Position numbers and translations under genes: made by a program
Shown here: one piece after another, positions 19,157 to 28,390 of the stretch
Layout of the letters: the number at the start of each line of letters is the position of its first letter
How positions within the stretch are numbered: position 1 is the stretch's first letter
The notes under the pieces: model-generated
The model's input: the letters and a program-made list of their open reading frames with translations, nothing else
What the model was told of the DNA's origin: nothing
Databases searched by the model: none
DNA from: Paludibacteraceae bacterium
GTDB lineage: Bacteria > Bacteroidota > Bacteroidia > Bacteroidales > Paludibacteraceae
Length of the DNA stretch: 64,000 nt
Reading direction: 5' to 3'
NCBI GenBank assembly: GCA_024689005.1
Contig: JAILDU010000043.1
Span: 16,017 to 80,016 of the forward strand

Positions 19157-21367
19157 ATGAAACGATTATTCCATATATTGCTTATTTCTTTGGCTTTTGC
19201 CTTTGTTGCACCGGCTTTGTCCGTAGTTGATAGCCGCATCGCAGCAGTCTATGCTGTGGATGCTAAGGCTAAAGCTAAAGCACAACGTGAGAAAGAGAAG
19301 GCTAAGGCAGCTAAAGAACGCGAGAAGGCTAAAGCGGCTGCTCAAAAACAAAGAGAGAAAGCAGCCGCCCAGAAGAAGAAAGAACAGGCTAAGTCTGCTG
19401 CTCAGAAGCAAAAGGCTAAGGCTAAAGCACAGCAAGCTAAAGCAGCCGCTAAACCGGCTCCTAAACCTGCTGCTTCTAAGCCCGCGCCCAAGGCCATTGC
19501 TGCCATGACTCCGGAGGAGGAGAAGACGCAGTATATGGAGCAGAAAGCCACTGTGGATAAAGCCAACGCAAGAGCCGAGGCATACAATAATCGTGATATC
19601 ACCCACCGCCTTGGCTTTTGGGGGCAAGTAGGCTATAGCAACCTCTTTACTTCCGGCATCGCTTTCGAGGCAGCTACTCCTAACCCTGTCGGTTTCGAGA
19701 ACAAAGACAAAGGCTTCGTTGGTGGTGGCCTTGGTCTTGGCTATCAGATGCGCTATCGGCAGATGATCCTCACTACGGGTCTCGAATTCAATACGTACAA
19801 TTCCGTCATGGCGTTCTCTAATCAGCCGGATGGTACTATGCTTCTCCAATACGGAATGAGCCCGTATGCATCTACTATGACTTATCACTATGCGTTCGAT
19901 TCGATGCAAGACAAATTGATTGGTGGCTTTGCTCAAATACCTGTCTTGTGCGGTATGGAGTTGAGTAATTCCCCGCTCTTCTGGCAGGTTGGTCTGAAAA
20001 TCGGTATGGGAGTGATGGGCCAATCGACCATTAGTGGCAATATGACTACTTCCATCGAAGACAAAGAGTTGATCGAAGGTCTGCAAAATATGTACAACCA
20101 TTTGTTGGTTTCTGATCAGGCTGTTCAACGCCCCGCTACATCGGTTAAGTTCGGCCTCAATCTGGCTGCCAGTGCTGAGATTGGCGTTAATCTCGATCAG
20201 TGGATCAATGCTTCGCCTCGCCTGCGTGCATCGCTTTTTGCGGATTATGGTATCCTCAATTCGCTTAGCTACAAGGCTGCTGACGGCGCGCAAGATATAC
20301 CTATGCAGATGACGGTGGCTGCTAATCCGTTGGATTATCCTACCAATTCTACACTCGCTACCACCTCTGCGGCTAATGCCCAAGTCCATCCGTTCTTGGT
20401 AGGTGCCAAACTCTCCGTATGGTTCGATCTGCCGCGCAAGCAGAAACCTGTTATGGATTATCCGGCTATGCCGGCTTCGCGTTTGGGAGTTTATTTGTAT
20501 GATCAGGAGAATGAGTCGGCTTTGGGTGGCGTGTCTGTCGAAATCATCGATGTTGCTACTGGCAAGTCTTTGCAGAAGAATACCAACCGCCAAGGTCTGC
20601 TCCAGAATCGTTTTGCTCCGGGTCAGTATCGTGTCTTGGCTACCAAGAACGGCTATCTGCCGTCTGATACGATTCTTCAGACTGTCGAGGAGTTCTCGTT
20701 CGACACGCTGCGCTTGCCTATGCATCGTATTGTCGCACCTGTGGTTCATACGTTGTGCCTCAATATCTTTGATGCAGATACTCGCGCGCCTATCGAGGCT
20801 GCTGTGCGCATCGTTTCTATAACCGATCCTGCTGTCGGCTATACGGCTCAGTCTTCGGATGACGGCTTCATCGAGACCCCGCTTACTGCAGGAGATTATA
20901 TCGCCCACCTGAGCGGAACAGGCTATCTGTCCAAGGATGATACGCTCCACTTCGTGCTGGATACTCTGGATTTGTTTATGCAGCATATCCAGGAGGGTGT
21001 CAAGGTGAAGATTGAGAACCTCTTCTTTGCAACCAACAAGACTTATATCCTCCCGCAGTCCGAGCAGGCTATGTCAGATCTCGCTACTTTCCTCTTGGAG
21101 AATCCGACTGTCTCTATCCATATCGTAGGCCACACCGATGCTGTCGGTTCGGATGAGGCCAACCAGATCCTGTCTGAGGGACGTGCTAATGCCGTACGCG
21201 ATGACCTTATCAAGCGTGGCGTGGCTGCAGAGCGTCTCAGCGCTGAGGGTAAGGGCGAGCAGGAGCCGGTGGCTGACAACGATACCGAAGAAGGACGCCA
21301 ACTCAACCGTCGTGTAGAGTTCGTCATCACCGGAACGGATGGTAAAGATATTGAGCAAGTTTATTAA
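19157..21367 (+). CDS. OmpA-family protein with Lys/Ala-rich extension, barrel and regulatory-like domains
   Basis: 736 residues. It has a signal peptide (about 1-32) and then a highly charged K/A/E/Q-rich stretch (about 35-120) predicted as coiled coil or extended helix, like TolA. A barrel (about 145-425) ends in 'LVGAKLSVWFDL'. Two carboxypeptidase-regulatory-like beta-sandwiches (about 435-520 and 530-605) and an OmpA domain (about 620-730) follow. The OmpA domain keeps 'GHTDAVGS' and 'LSEGRANAV', the peptidoglycan-contact residues. It is paralogous to the OmpA protein at 864, with one extra beta-sandwich and the charged extension. The next gene follows within 35 nt, so the two are probably co-expressed. 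The charged stretch lies before the first barrel strand and should therefore be periplasmic. Confidence 0.88.
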   Translation: MKRLFHILLISLAFAFVAPALSVVDSRIAAVYAVDAKAKAKAQREKEKAKAAKEREKAKAAAQKQREKAAAQKKKEQAKSAAQKQKAKAKAQQAKAAAKPAPKPAASKPAPKAIAAMTPEEEKTQYMEQKATVDKANARAEAYNNRDITHRLGFWGQVGYSNLFTSGIAFEAATPNPVGFENKDKGFVGGGLGLGYQMRYRQMILTTGLEFNTYNSVMAFSNQPDGTMLLQYGMSPYASTMTYHYAFDSMQDKLIGGFAQIPVLCGMELSNSPLFWQVGLKIGMGVMGQSTISGNMTTSIEDKELIEGLQNMYNHLLVSDQAVQRPATSVKFGLNLAASAEIGVNLDQWINASPRLRASLFADYGILNSLSYKAADGAQDIPMQMTVAANPLDYPTNSTLATTSAANAQVHPFLVGAKLSVWFDLPRKQKPVMDYPAMPASRLGVYLYDQENESALGGVSVEIIDVATGKSLQKNTNRQGLLQNRFAPGQYRVLATKNGYLPSDTILQTVEEFSFDTLRLPMHRIVAPVVHTLCLNIFDADTRAPIEAAVRIVSITDPAVGYTAQSSDDGFIETPLTAGDYIAHLSGTGYLSKDDTLHFVLDTLDLFMQHIQEGVKVKIENLFFATNKTYILPQSEQAMSDLATFLLENPTVSIHIVGHTDAVGSDEANQILSEGRANAVRDDLIKRGVAAERLSAEGKGEQEPVADNDTEEGRQLNRRVEFVITGTDGKDIEQVY

Positions 21368-21401
21368 TAGTGTACCCTTACACAAGATACATCACACACA
21401 A

Positions 21402-24400
21402 ATGCGTAAGTTCTTCTTATATATCAGTTTGATGGTTTCTGCGCTCATTTCCGCGCAGACCCTTCCTTACGAATGTAGTTTTGAGGAATCCGAAGATTTG
21501 TCTAACTGGCATTTTAATGCTGGCTCTGCCTCTAATAAAGACAAGTGGATAGTAGGTACTGCTACGCACAGTACGGGCAAGCGCTCTCTGTATATATCTT
21601 CCGATGGTGTCAGTCCTATATATGGAGCCAAACCGAATGTGTCGGTTTCTTATCTGAGCTTTGATTTTCCTACAGATCCTAACCCCCAAAACTATGATGT
21701 TAGTTTCGATTGGGTGGGAATGGGCGATGTGGACAAGTCGCATCTCCGTGTTATAATTTGCCCCGAATCTGCTCTTTCATCAGGAACGTTAAGTCTGGAC
21801 AATATTGCATCCGACAACTCTGGAGTAATAAGTAGTGATAATATCGAACCGAAATGTATGGATTTGGGATCTCACGGAAGGAAAGCTTGTGGTAGTGCTA
21901 CATGGATAAATGTATCAATCCCGGTAACGGTAAGATCCAACTCTCCTACTTATGCTATAGTTTTTATATGGGAGAATAATAATACCGACACCACTGTGCG
22001 CCATTCTTCTATAGCTATTGACAATGTGCAGATCGCTTCGAACAAATTAAGAAAACCGACAAACTTGGAAGTTATACCGGCCTGCGACTCAACACTGGCC
22101 CTTACCTGGGAGGCCGCAAGTTTACCACAAGGAGCAAGATTTGAGGTGGGATACCGTCTCGTCGGTTTGTCTAATTGGATAACATTTGAGCCGGACCAAA
22201 GCGACGGACTCCAAAAAATAGGAACGTACAAATACTCTTATACGATTAGTGATGTTTTGGAAGGAGCATATGATGTGCGTGTGCGTGTTGAGAATGGTAA
22301 CCTAACTACTAATTATACGTATAGTAATTCAGTGTTCCTTTATTGCCCGGAGAATCATTGTGTCAATTATGCGCGTCTTGATGCTTCTAATGTTAAATGT
22401 GCATATGGCCATCATCCGGACTACGAGCACAACCATAGCCATCGTGTTAATGAAGAGGAAGGAATAGTTGATTTCGGACCGGCCGCAATGGAGAGTCGTC
22501 ATACCGTTCATGTGGACCCAACCGAGACCGACCCGCGTACAGGTGGCGAATTGTACACAGTCCCCAAGGGAGCTTTAGCCTCTGTTCGCTTGGGTAACTG
22601 GGGTACAGGAGCCGAAGCAGAATCTATCACGTACGAAATAGATGTGGATTCTGCCAGTTACTTGCTCGTTCAGTATGCGGTTGTGCTTCAGGAACCTGGA
22701 CATCCTGGAGAACCGGAGTTCAAACTCGAAGTGTTGGATGAGAATGGTCAACTCATAAACCATAGTATGTGTGGTCAGGCTGATTTTACCTATACGCAAG
22801 CGTATAATGATCCTCACTGGAAAACCTTTACTCATGAAGGCAGTAGTATTGTATGGAAGAATTGGACTACCATAGGAGTCGATTTGTCTGATTATTATAA
22901 GAATAGTATCCAAGTCCGCTTCACTACTATGGATTGTACCGAAACTGCTCACTATGGCTATGCGTATTTTACAGTAGATTGTGCTAGTGCGACTATCAAG
23001 ACCAATAACTGCGGTAAAGATCCGTATCTTTCATGCTACGCGCCGAAGGGATTCAAATACGAGTGGACCGACGAGCAAGATTCGGTTGTCGGACGCGAGC
23101 GCGAACTGGAGGTGCCGGCTACTCCACAGAGTTATACCTGCAAGCTGACCTTCCTTGAGAATGATACATGTTATTTCACTATTAGCACTTACTATGCTCC
23201 GCGTTTCCCAGTTCCGGACTATAAAGTTGATACAGTATTTGAGGATTGTACAAGCCTACTTAAATTTACTAATAAGTCGCATGTGATGTACATGATTGAC
23301 GGTGTACCTGAGCATAAAGATAGCGAACTGTGTGAAGCTTGTCATTGGCAGTTTCGTAGTATTACAAAAAATACTGTCATTAAGGAAGACGATAGTAAGA
23401 ACCCCACATGTCCATGCCCTTTGCAGGGAGACTCCATTGAGATAACCTTGACGGCTTATGTGGGAGCAGATAACCATTGTGATAGTGTTCGCGTGGATAC
23501 TATCGTTGTGCCGAATATACTGACTCCGGACTCCATCCGTCGTGTGGATACGTGTTCTATTAATCTTCCCGTTTCATTTGATGGCAAATTATACTACGAA
23601 GATACAATCGCTGTGCATCCTCACAAGAACATCTTCGGTTGCGACTCCTTACTTTGGCTCTATTTGAACGTGTATCCTGATGCTCCGGATCGTTATATTC
23701 ACGACTCTATATGTTCTGACTCTGTCGCTACAATTGCAGGGTTTACCTTCAACGAACCTATTGTCAATCATAGGATCAATCTTGAGACCGTTCATGGGTG
23801 CGACAGTATAATATTTTATACACTGACAGTCAATGAGCGTTTGCAGGCAACGGTTGACCGGATGCCTTATGCATGTGCCGACGACGAGCAACTCTATGTC
23901 TCTTTCGATATCGCAGCCGGAGTATATGACAGTCTCGAGATTAGGTTCAATACACCCGAACTGCGTGACACAATGATATATGACCCGAGTGTGGTATCGG
24001 TCTCAATCCCTTACCCGTCGGATATTGCGCCGGGGCATTATCAGGCCACTATACGTTTCCATCAGTTCTGTTGTGGTATCTACGAGGAAACACGCGATTT
24101 CGATATCCGCTTTCGCAGTTCCATCGTGGAGCAGAAGTGGAACGATGTGCTCACGTTGTTGAGTCCGAAAGCCAATGGTGGCTTCGAGTTTACTGCCTTT
24201 CAGTGGTACAAAGATGACGCGCCGCTTTTGGGAGAGACCAAGTCTTATCTCTACCAACCCCTGGATATGGACGCTACCTACTATGTAGAGCTTACCCAGC
24301 CGGACGGCTCTGTGGTTGCTACTTGTCCGATTCAGCCTGTTTATCATGAGCAGCAGACGGCGTTCCCGACTATCGTATCGGCTGGCCAGCATCTGCCGAT

Positions 24401-24578
24401 GTATATGGAGCATTCCGCTACCATTTGGTACTATACCATCTCTGGTCAACTCTATACCACCTTCTCCCTTCCGCAGGGTTATACCTCGCTTTCGATACCG
24501 GGTCAAAGTGGATCATATATCGTTAAATCCGTCAATTCAGAGGGGGAAACCCAGGCTCAAGTCATGATTGTTCAATAA
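21402..24578 (+). CDS. Secreted multi-domain protein with T9SS-like tail
   Basis: 1058 residues from the ATG at 21402. This start gives the signal peptide MRKFFLYISLMVSALISAQ; an in-frame start at 21339 would overlap the OmpA gene and bury the signal. Domains are a jelly-roll unit (about 20-210, 'LYISSDG'), an FN3-like unit (about 215-320) and a conserved module around 'DPRTGG...ASVRLGNW' (about 330-525). Ig-like segments and 'GCDSL/GCDSI' repeats lie near 750 and 800. The C-terminal ~60 residues ('YYTISGQLYTTF...GSYIVKSV...AQVMIVQ') have the layout of a type A sorting domain. Its tandem neighbour at 24598 is a clear paralogue. The function is unknown; a cell-surface protein is the best supported reading. 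Confidence 0.85.
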   Translation: MRKFFLYISLMVSALISAQTLPYECSFEESEDLSNWHFNAGSASNKDKWIVGTATHSTGKRSLYISSDGVSPIYGAKPNVSVSYLSFDFPTDPNPQNYDVSFDWVGMGDVDKSHLRVIICPESALSSGTLSLDNIASDNSGVISSDNIEPKCMDLGSHGRKACGSATWINVSIPVTVRSNSPTYAIVFIWENNNTDTTVRHSSIAIDNVQIASNKLRKPTNLEVIPACDSTLALTWEAASLPQGARFEVGYRLVGLSNWITFEPDQSDGLQKIGTYKYSYTISDVLEGAYDVRVRVENGNLTTNYTYSNSVFLYCPENHCVNYARLDASNVKCAYGHHPDYEHNHSHRVNEEEGIVDFGPAAMESRHTVHVDPTETDPRTGGELYTVPKGALASVRLGNWGTGAEAESITYEIDVDSASYLLVQYAVVLQEPGHPGEPEFKLEVLDENGQLINHSMCGQADFTYTQAYNDPHWKTFTHEGSSIVWKNWTTIGVDLSDYYKNSIQVRFTTMDCTETAHYGYAYFTVDCASATIKTNNCGKDPYLSCYAPKGFKYEWTDEQDSVVGRERELEVPATPQSYTCKLTFLENDTCYFTISTYYAPRFPVPDYKVDTVFEDCTSLLKFTNKSHVMYMIDGVPEHKDSELCEACHWQFRSITKNTVIKEDDSKNPTCPCPLQGDSIEITLTAYVGADNHCDSVRVDTIVVPNILTPDSIRRVDTCSINLPVSFDGKLYYEDTIAVHPHKNIFGCDSLLWLYLNVYPDAPDRYIHDSICSDSVATIAGFTFNEPIVNHRINLETVHGCDSIIFYTLTVNERLQATVDRMPYACADDEQLYVSFDIAAGVYDSLEIRFNTPELRDTMIYDPSVVSVSIPYPSDIAPGHYQATIRFHQFCCGIYEETRDFDIRFRSSIVEQKWNDVLTLLSPKANGGFEFTAFQWYKDDAPLLGETKSYLYQPLDMDATYYVELTQPDGSVVATCPIQPVYHEQQTAFPTIVSAGQHLPMYMEHSATIWYYTISGQLYTTFSLPQGYTSLSIPGQSGSYIVKSVNSEGETQAQVMIVQ

Positions 24579-24597
24579 TTAATAGTTTGTTTGGTTT

Positions 24598-27500
24598 ATG
24601 AAGAATCGCTTATATTTGTTTATCCTATTAGTCATGGTGAGCTTCTCGCTCCCCGCAAAAGCTGTCAAACAGTACACGTGTGATTTCGAATCTCCTGAAG
24701 ATCGTGCTCGTTGGACATTGAATCCTGTAGACGAGAATATGACCTTGCCCAATAAATGGTATTTCGGAAATTTGGGAAATAACGACAGAGACGGGCAGTA
24801 TGGACTCTACATATCTAACGACGGAGGAGAATCCGCCCGTTACACCAACAAGGGGTGTTGGGTCTTTGCTTATGACACGGTGTCTCTCGATCATCTTACC
24901 GCCGATTCGGCCTATTATACCATTACCTTCGACTATGTCGCTATGGGTAATGTCGCAAGTAATTTCGACGGACTATACTTGTTGTGGATCCCTATGACGG
25001 ACAATAATGGCGATTCTATTGATATACAATCTGCTATTCTGCAGCACGAAGAGAAACTAGTAAAATACGATGACTATGTCCGATTGCTTCAACCGACCTC
25101 CGGCAGTACGTATCTCAACGGAACTTCCACTTGGCGTCAGTGTGCCCACCGATTACCCGGTAAATCTTGCGACGGCAAACCGCATTATCTGGCTTTTGTA
25201 TGGGCTAATGGCAGAACGATCATGCAGCAACCTGGAGCTAAGTTAGACAATATATCTATCACCAACAATATCATTTGTAAAGCGCCCGACTCCTTGTATG
25301 TATCCACGAGCGGAACAACTGCTAATGTATCCTGGGTTGGAGAGGCGCAGAGTTACGAACTCTCTGTCTATTCCTATGAGACACAAACGTGGCTCGGACC
25401 GATGATCGTTGAGGGAACACAAACAACGGTTTCCGGTATTCCTGTCGGCCAGGCGGACTTTATTGTTCGCTCGGTGTGTGAGGATAATATCTATAGCCTA
25501 AAGACTATCCTCTCTAAACTCATGTACTATCCGGACCAATTATGTGTGGATTACCTCAACTTAGATAATGCCATCTGCTATGTTAATAGTGAACCACCTG
25601 CCAGTACATTAGATTTTGATGCTTTCCGGATAGTACGGCCTGTTGATAATGGACCATCTGATAGATTCAGCCGCCATGTGGTCCATTTCGATCGAGAGGA
25701 AACTGATCCCCGCACGGGAGGTATGGCTAAGACTATTCCGGATGGAGAACTGGCTTCTGTGCGGTTAGGCAACTGGGAGGTTGGTAATGAGGCAGAACGT
25801 ATCGATTTTTCTTTTGAAGTTGATGCGATTGAGCATCCGATACTCTTGCTCAAGTATTTGCCTATCTTGGAGGCCCCTGACCATGTGCGTAATCACAACC
25901 CACGATTCAAACTTGAACTCTTTCATAACGGGAAATCAATAGGAGAATGTGGCATGGCCAATTTTAGTGCAGATGATGTGCTCAACAAAGAGAAAACAGC
26001 ACTTTCTGATAGTGCTAAGGCGCAAGGCTGGCATTTGACGCCGGCATCCGTGGCATTCTCTGGCCCTGGTCAACAAGACCGAGCTGATGTGGTGTGGAAA
26101 GAGTGGACTACTGTCGGTATAGATCTTAGCGCCTATGACGGAGAAACCATTAAGGCGCGTCTGACTACTCATGATTGCCAAGAAACAGGACATAGCGGTT
26201 ATGCATATTTCACGTTAGGATGTTCTGACGCCAATTTCAAAGGCATGATGTGTGGCGCAGTCAATCCGGAATTTGAGGCTCCCGAGGGATTCTCTTATCG
26301 TTGGATGTATGCGTCAAGCGAACAATATCGAGACGATGCTGATGGTGGTTCCGTTCCCGAGCAATATGTGTTAGGACGTGATCGGCATTTCGTGGCCGGG
26401 AACAAGGATGATAGTGTATATGTAGTGGATTGTATGTTCTCTATGGATACTACATGCTATTTCTCGCTCTATACTACTACGCTGGCTACTGCTCCTATTC
26501 CCGTGATGAATGAGCCTAAGATCCAGCCTGATTGTCGTGAGGACAAGTATATCGTTTCTTTCGATGCTTCTCCTTCGTGGGTGAGAGAGATTGATCATGT
26601 TAAGAACGATACAATCCCCAGTCGCCTCTATCATATTGAGCACTACGAGTGGTTTGTCGAGGGTATTGCTGGTGGCTGGTCCGACCGGGTGACTCCTTCT
26701 TTCACGTTCCCTCCTACAGGAGGCGACTACAAGGTGAGTCTGCGTGTCTCTGGAGGAAACTGTGATTCCACGCTCTATTATAATCTTCATTTGGATACGT
26801 TGGGCTTAGTCCGAGATACAACGGTAATAACCCTCTGTGATGATGTGCGCAAGAACGGCTATGTATGGGGCGAAAAGTCAGATACTATATACCATTCATA
26901 TGGCTTGGATTCAGTCAATATTCATAATGAGATTAATGGTTGCGATAGTGTGCGTTACCTCGTCCTTAGAGAACCGCATCGTCTACTCATAGATACGTTC
27001 GTAGTACCGGAATCGCTGCCTTTCAACTATCGTGGGCGCACTTATAATGCTAACGCTGTAGATACGATTCCCATCTCCGATTCCAATTGTGATACTACTT
27101 GGGTCCTCAATTTCGAGGTTTACGAGTCATTGCAAGCCTCTATGCAAGATAGTATCTTTGTGTGCGCCGGAGAGCCGTTTGCATCGCTCGGTTATGAAGT
27201 GACGAGAGGACGTAGCCTGCGCTATTCATATGCGTTTACCGACGCCTCGCTCACGTCCATCGATCCTATATCTGATGAGCAAAAACAAGGACATTATGAG
27301 GTGAATATTCCTCTGTCTGCAACGCTGACGCCGAATATCTATTCAGGAACGCTTTTGTTAGAGGACCTGAAGCCGAGTTGCAATGTGACTCTGCCTTTCA
27401 AGCTGATAGTGCAATACGCGTCCTCGGTTATAACCCAACGTTGGAACGATGTGCTCGCTATCCGCAATAGTGATTATAACGGCGGCTTTGAGTTCGATTC

Positions 27501-27882
27501 CGTTCAGTGGTACCTGGGCAATACACCTATCTTGGGTGCTACGGGATTCAATTATTATGCCGGCGATGGTATCCATCTGAACTTTGGCGAATCATATAGC
27601 GCACTGCTTACGCGACGGGATGGTGTCAAACTCTTTACATGTCCGTTCATACCGCAACCGGTGGCAGCTGATATCAACGATCTGCCTACTTTGGTGTCGC
27701 CTTCTGCTCCTATGCATATCCCGGGCAAGGGTACTGCCTATTGGTATGATATTCTCGGACGCCAATATCATGCGCAGCCATACAACGATTCGGATATAGC
27801 ATCACCTGCAGCCAAGGGCTATTATCTCCTCGTCTTGCAGACACCCGCTGAACGTTCGATTCATCCTATTATGGTTAGATGA
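24598..27882 (+). CDS. Secreted multi-domain protein, paralogue of the preceding gene
   Basis: 1094 residues starting 20 nt after the previous gene. The signal peptide is about 1-22. A jelly-roll unit (about 25-220, 'YGLYISNDGG') is followed by an FN3-like unit (about 225-310) and the 'DPRTGG...ASVRLGNW' module (about 365-560). A PKD-like unit ('YEWFVEG...GDYKVSLRV') lies near 680-720, then a GCDSV repeat and Ig-like segments. The C-terminal tail 'YWYDILGRQY...GYYLLVLQT' resembles a T9SS type A domain. Domain order matches the 1058-residue neighbour except for the PKD-like unit, pointing to tandem duplication and divergence. It is the last gene of the surface locus and is closed by a strong hairpin. 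Confidence 0.85.
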   Translation: MKNRLYLFILLVMVSFSLPAKAVKQYTCDFESPEDRARWTLNPVDENMTLPNKWYFGNLGNNDRDGQYGLYISNDGGESARYTNKGCWVFAYDTVSLDHLTADSAYYTITFDYVAMGNVASNFDGLYLLWIPMTDNNGDSIDIQSAILQHEEKLVKYDDYVRLLQPTSGSTYLNGTSTWRQCAHRLPGKSCDGKPHYLAFVWANGRTIMQQPGAKLDNISITNNIICKAPDSLYVSTSGTTANVSWVGEAQSYELSVYSYETQTWLGPMIVEGTQTTVSGIPVGQADFIVRSVCEDNIYSLKTILSKLMYYPDQLCVDYLNLDNAICYVNSEPPASTLDFDAFRIVRPVDNGPSDRFSRHVVHFDREETDPRTGGMAKTIPDGELASVRLGNWEVGNEAERIDFSFEVDAIEHPILLLKYLPILEAPDHVRNHNPRFKLELFHNGKSIGECGMANFSADDVLNKEKTALSDSAKAQGWHLTPASVAFSGPGQQDRADVVWKEWTTVGIDLSAYDGETIKARLTTHDCQETGHSGYAYFTLGCSDANFKGMMCGAVNPEFEAPEGFSYRWMYASSEQYRDDADGGSVPEQYVLGRDRHFVAGNKDDSVYVVDCMFSMDTTCYFSLYTTTLATAPIPVMNEPKIQPDCREDKYIVSFDASPSWVREIDHVKNDTIPSRLYHIEHYEWFVEGIAGGWSDRVTPSFTFPPTGGDYKVSLRVSGGNCDSTLYYNLHLDTLGLVRDTTVITLCDDVRKNGYVWGEKSDTIYHSYGLDSVNIHNEINGCDSVRYLVLREPHRLLIDTFVVPESLPFNYRGRTYNANAVDTIPISDSNCDTTWVLNFEVYESLQASMQDSIFVCAGEPFASLGYEVTRGRSLRYSYAFTDASLTSIDPISDEQKQGHYEVNIPLSATLTPNIYSGTLLLEDLKPSCNVTLPFKLIVQYASSVITQRWNDVLAIRNSDYNGGFEFDSVQWYLGNTPILGATGFNYYAGDGIHLNFGESYSALLTRRDGVKLFTCPFIPQPVAADINDLPTLVSPSAPMHIPGKGTAYWYDILGRQYHAQPYNDSDIASPAAKGYYLLVLQTPAERSIHPIMVR

Positions 27883-27904
27883 TAGATTCTCCCTTTTTCC
27901 ATAG

Positions 27905-27935
27905 CAGCCCGTCATATCTCGTGACGGGCTGTTTT
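27905..27935 (+). terminator. Terminator closing the surface locus
   Basis: A perfect 10-bp GC-rich stem (27905-27914 with 27922-27931), a 7-nt loop and a TTTT tract lie 22 nt after the stop of the 1094-aa gene. The left arm overlaps the stop codon of the convergent small ORF (27912-28301, - strand). Confidence 0.88.
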
Positions 27936-28301
27936 GTATATCGTGACAAAGACATAGTTGTAGAAGTGATAACCGCTTTCTCCGGGTTTCAAACTGCGTT
28001 TGTATTCCGCATACCTGATCTCCCATTCTTTGCGCAACTCAGGGTCACGTTCTATATCGTGGGCAGTCCGTTGTGCTGCCTTGATCATCTCTCGGTTCCG
28101 CGTCGCGGCATCCGACCATTTGCCTTCGTGGAAATGGTAGTAGTACAGCTCGTGCCATCTGCTGCCGTCCTTGTCATAACTCTTTTCGCCATAGTCATGA
28201 CGACGAACCACAAGACGTCTGCGGTTCTTTTGTCCTTCTTTTGCGTTGTCTATCGCGCCCCACATGGACGCTATTCCATCTGAAAATGTTACTTTTGCCA
28301 T
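27912..28301 (-). CDS. Small hypothetical protein, Arg/Lys- and Tyr-rich
   Basis: 129 residues, start MAKVTFSDGIASMWGAI. It is strongly charged, with 'KNRRRLVVRRHDYG', several aromatic residues and a helical central part rich in R/E/K. No signal peptide or membrane segment is seen. I do not recognise the family. The + strand frame opposite is also open but has no sensible start context. This frame is preferred for its ATG after an A-rich leader and its soluble-protein composition. It is convergent with the surface locus and its last codon lies inside the terminator stem. A 7-nt array lies immediately upstream. It could be an accessory or phage-derived gene; no function is claimed. Confidence 0.6.
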   Translation of the reverse strand: MAKVTFSDGIASMWGAIDNAKEGQKNRRRLVVRRHDYGEKSYDKDGSRWHELYYYHFHEGKWSDAATRNREMIKAAQRTAHDIERDPELRKEWEIRYAEYKRSLKPGESGYHFYNYVFVTIYKTARHEI

Positions 28302-28323
28302 TTTTTTCTAAATTAATATTTTT

Positions 28324-28379
28324 ACACAATACCCATTACACACTACACACTACCCATTACCCATTCCCTTTTCAATTAA
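28324..28379 (+). repeat. 7-nt-period array (8 units)
   Basis: ACACAAT, ACCCATT, ACACACT, ACACACT, ACCCATT, ACCCATT, CCCTTTT, CAATTAA in one unbroken phase. It is the most regular heptamer array in the window and lies just upstream of the small - strand ORF. Confidence 0.85.
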
Positions 28380-28390
28380 CGGTCGATCTC

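Noticed and set aside
19166-20986. 606-codon open frame on the - strand opposite the 736-aa OmpA gene
   Set aside because: It is a shadow of the OmpA gene. The + strand frame has signal peptide, barrel and OmpA motifs, whereas the antisense translation is Arg/Ser/Ile/Leu-rich without domains; the Lys/Ala-rich + strand codons keep the antisense frame open.
27879-28283. 134-codon open frame on the + strand opposite the small - strand ORF
   Set aside because: It starts in the last base of the upstream stop codon and runs through the terminator hairpin. The - strand frame has a better start context and a more protein-like composition.
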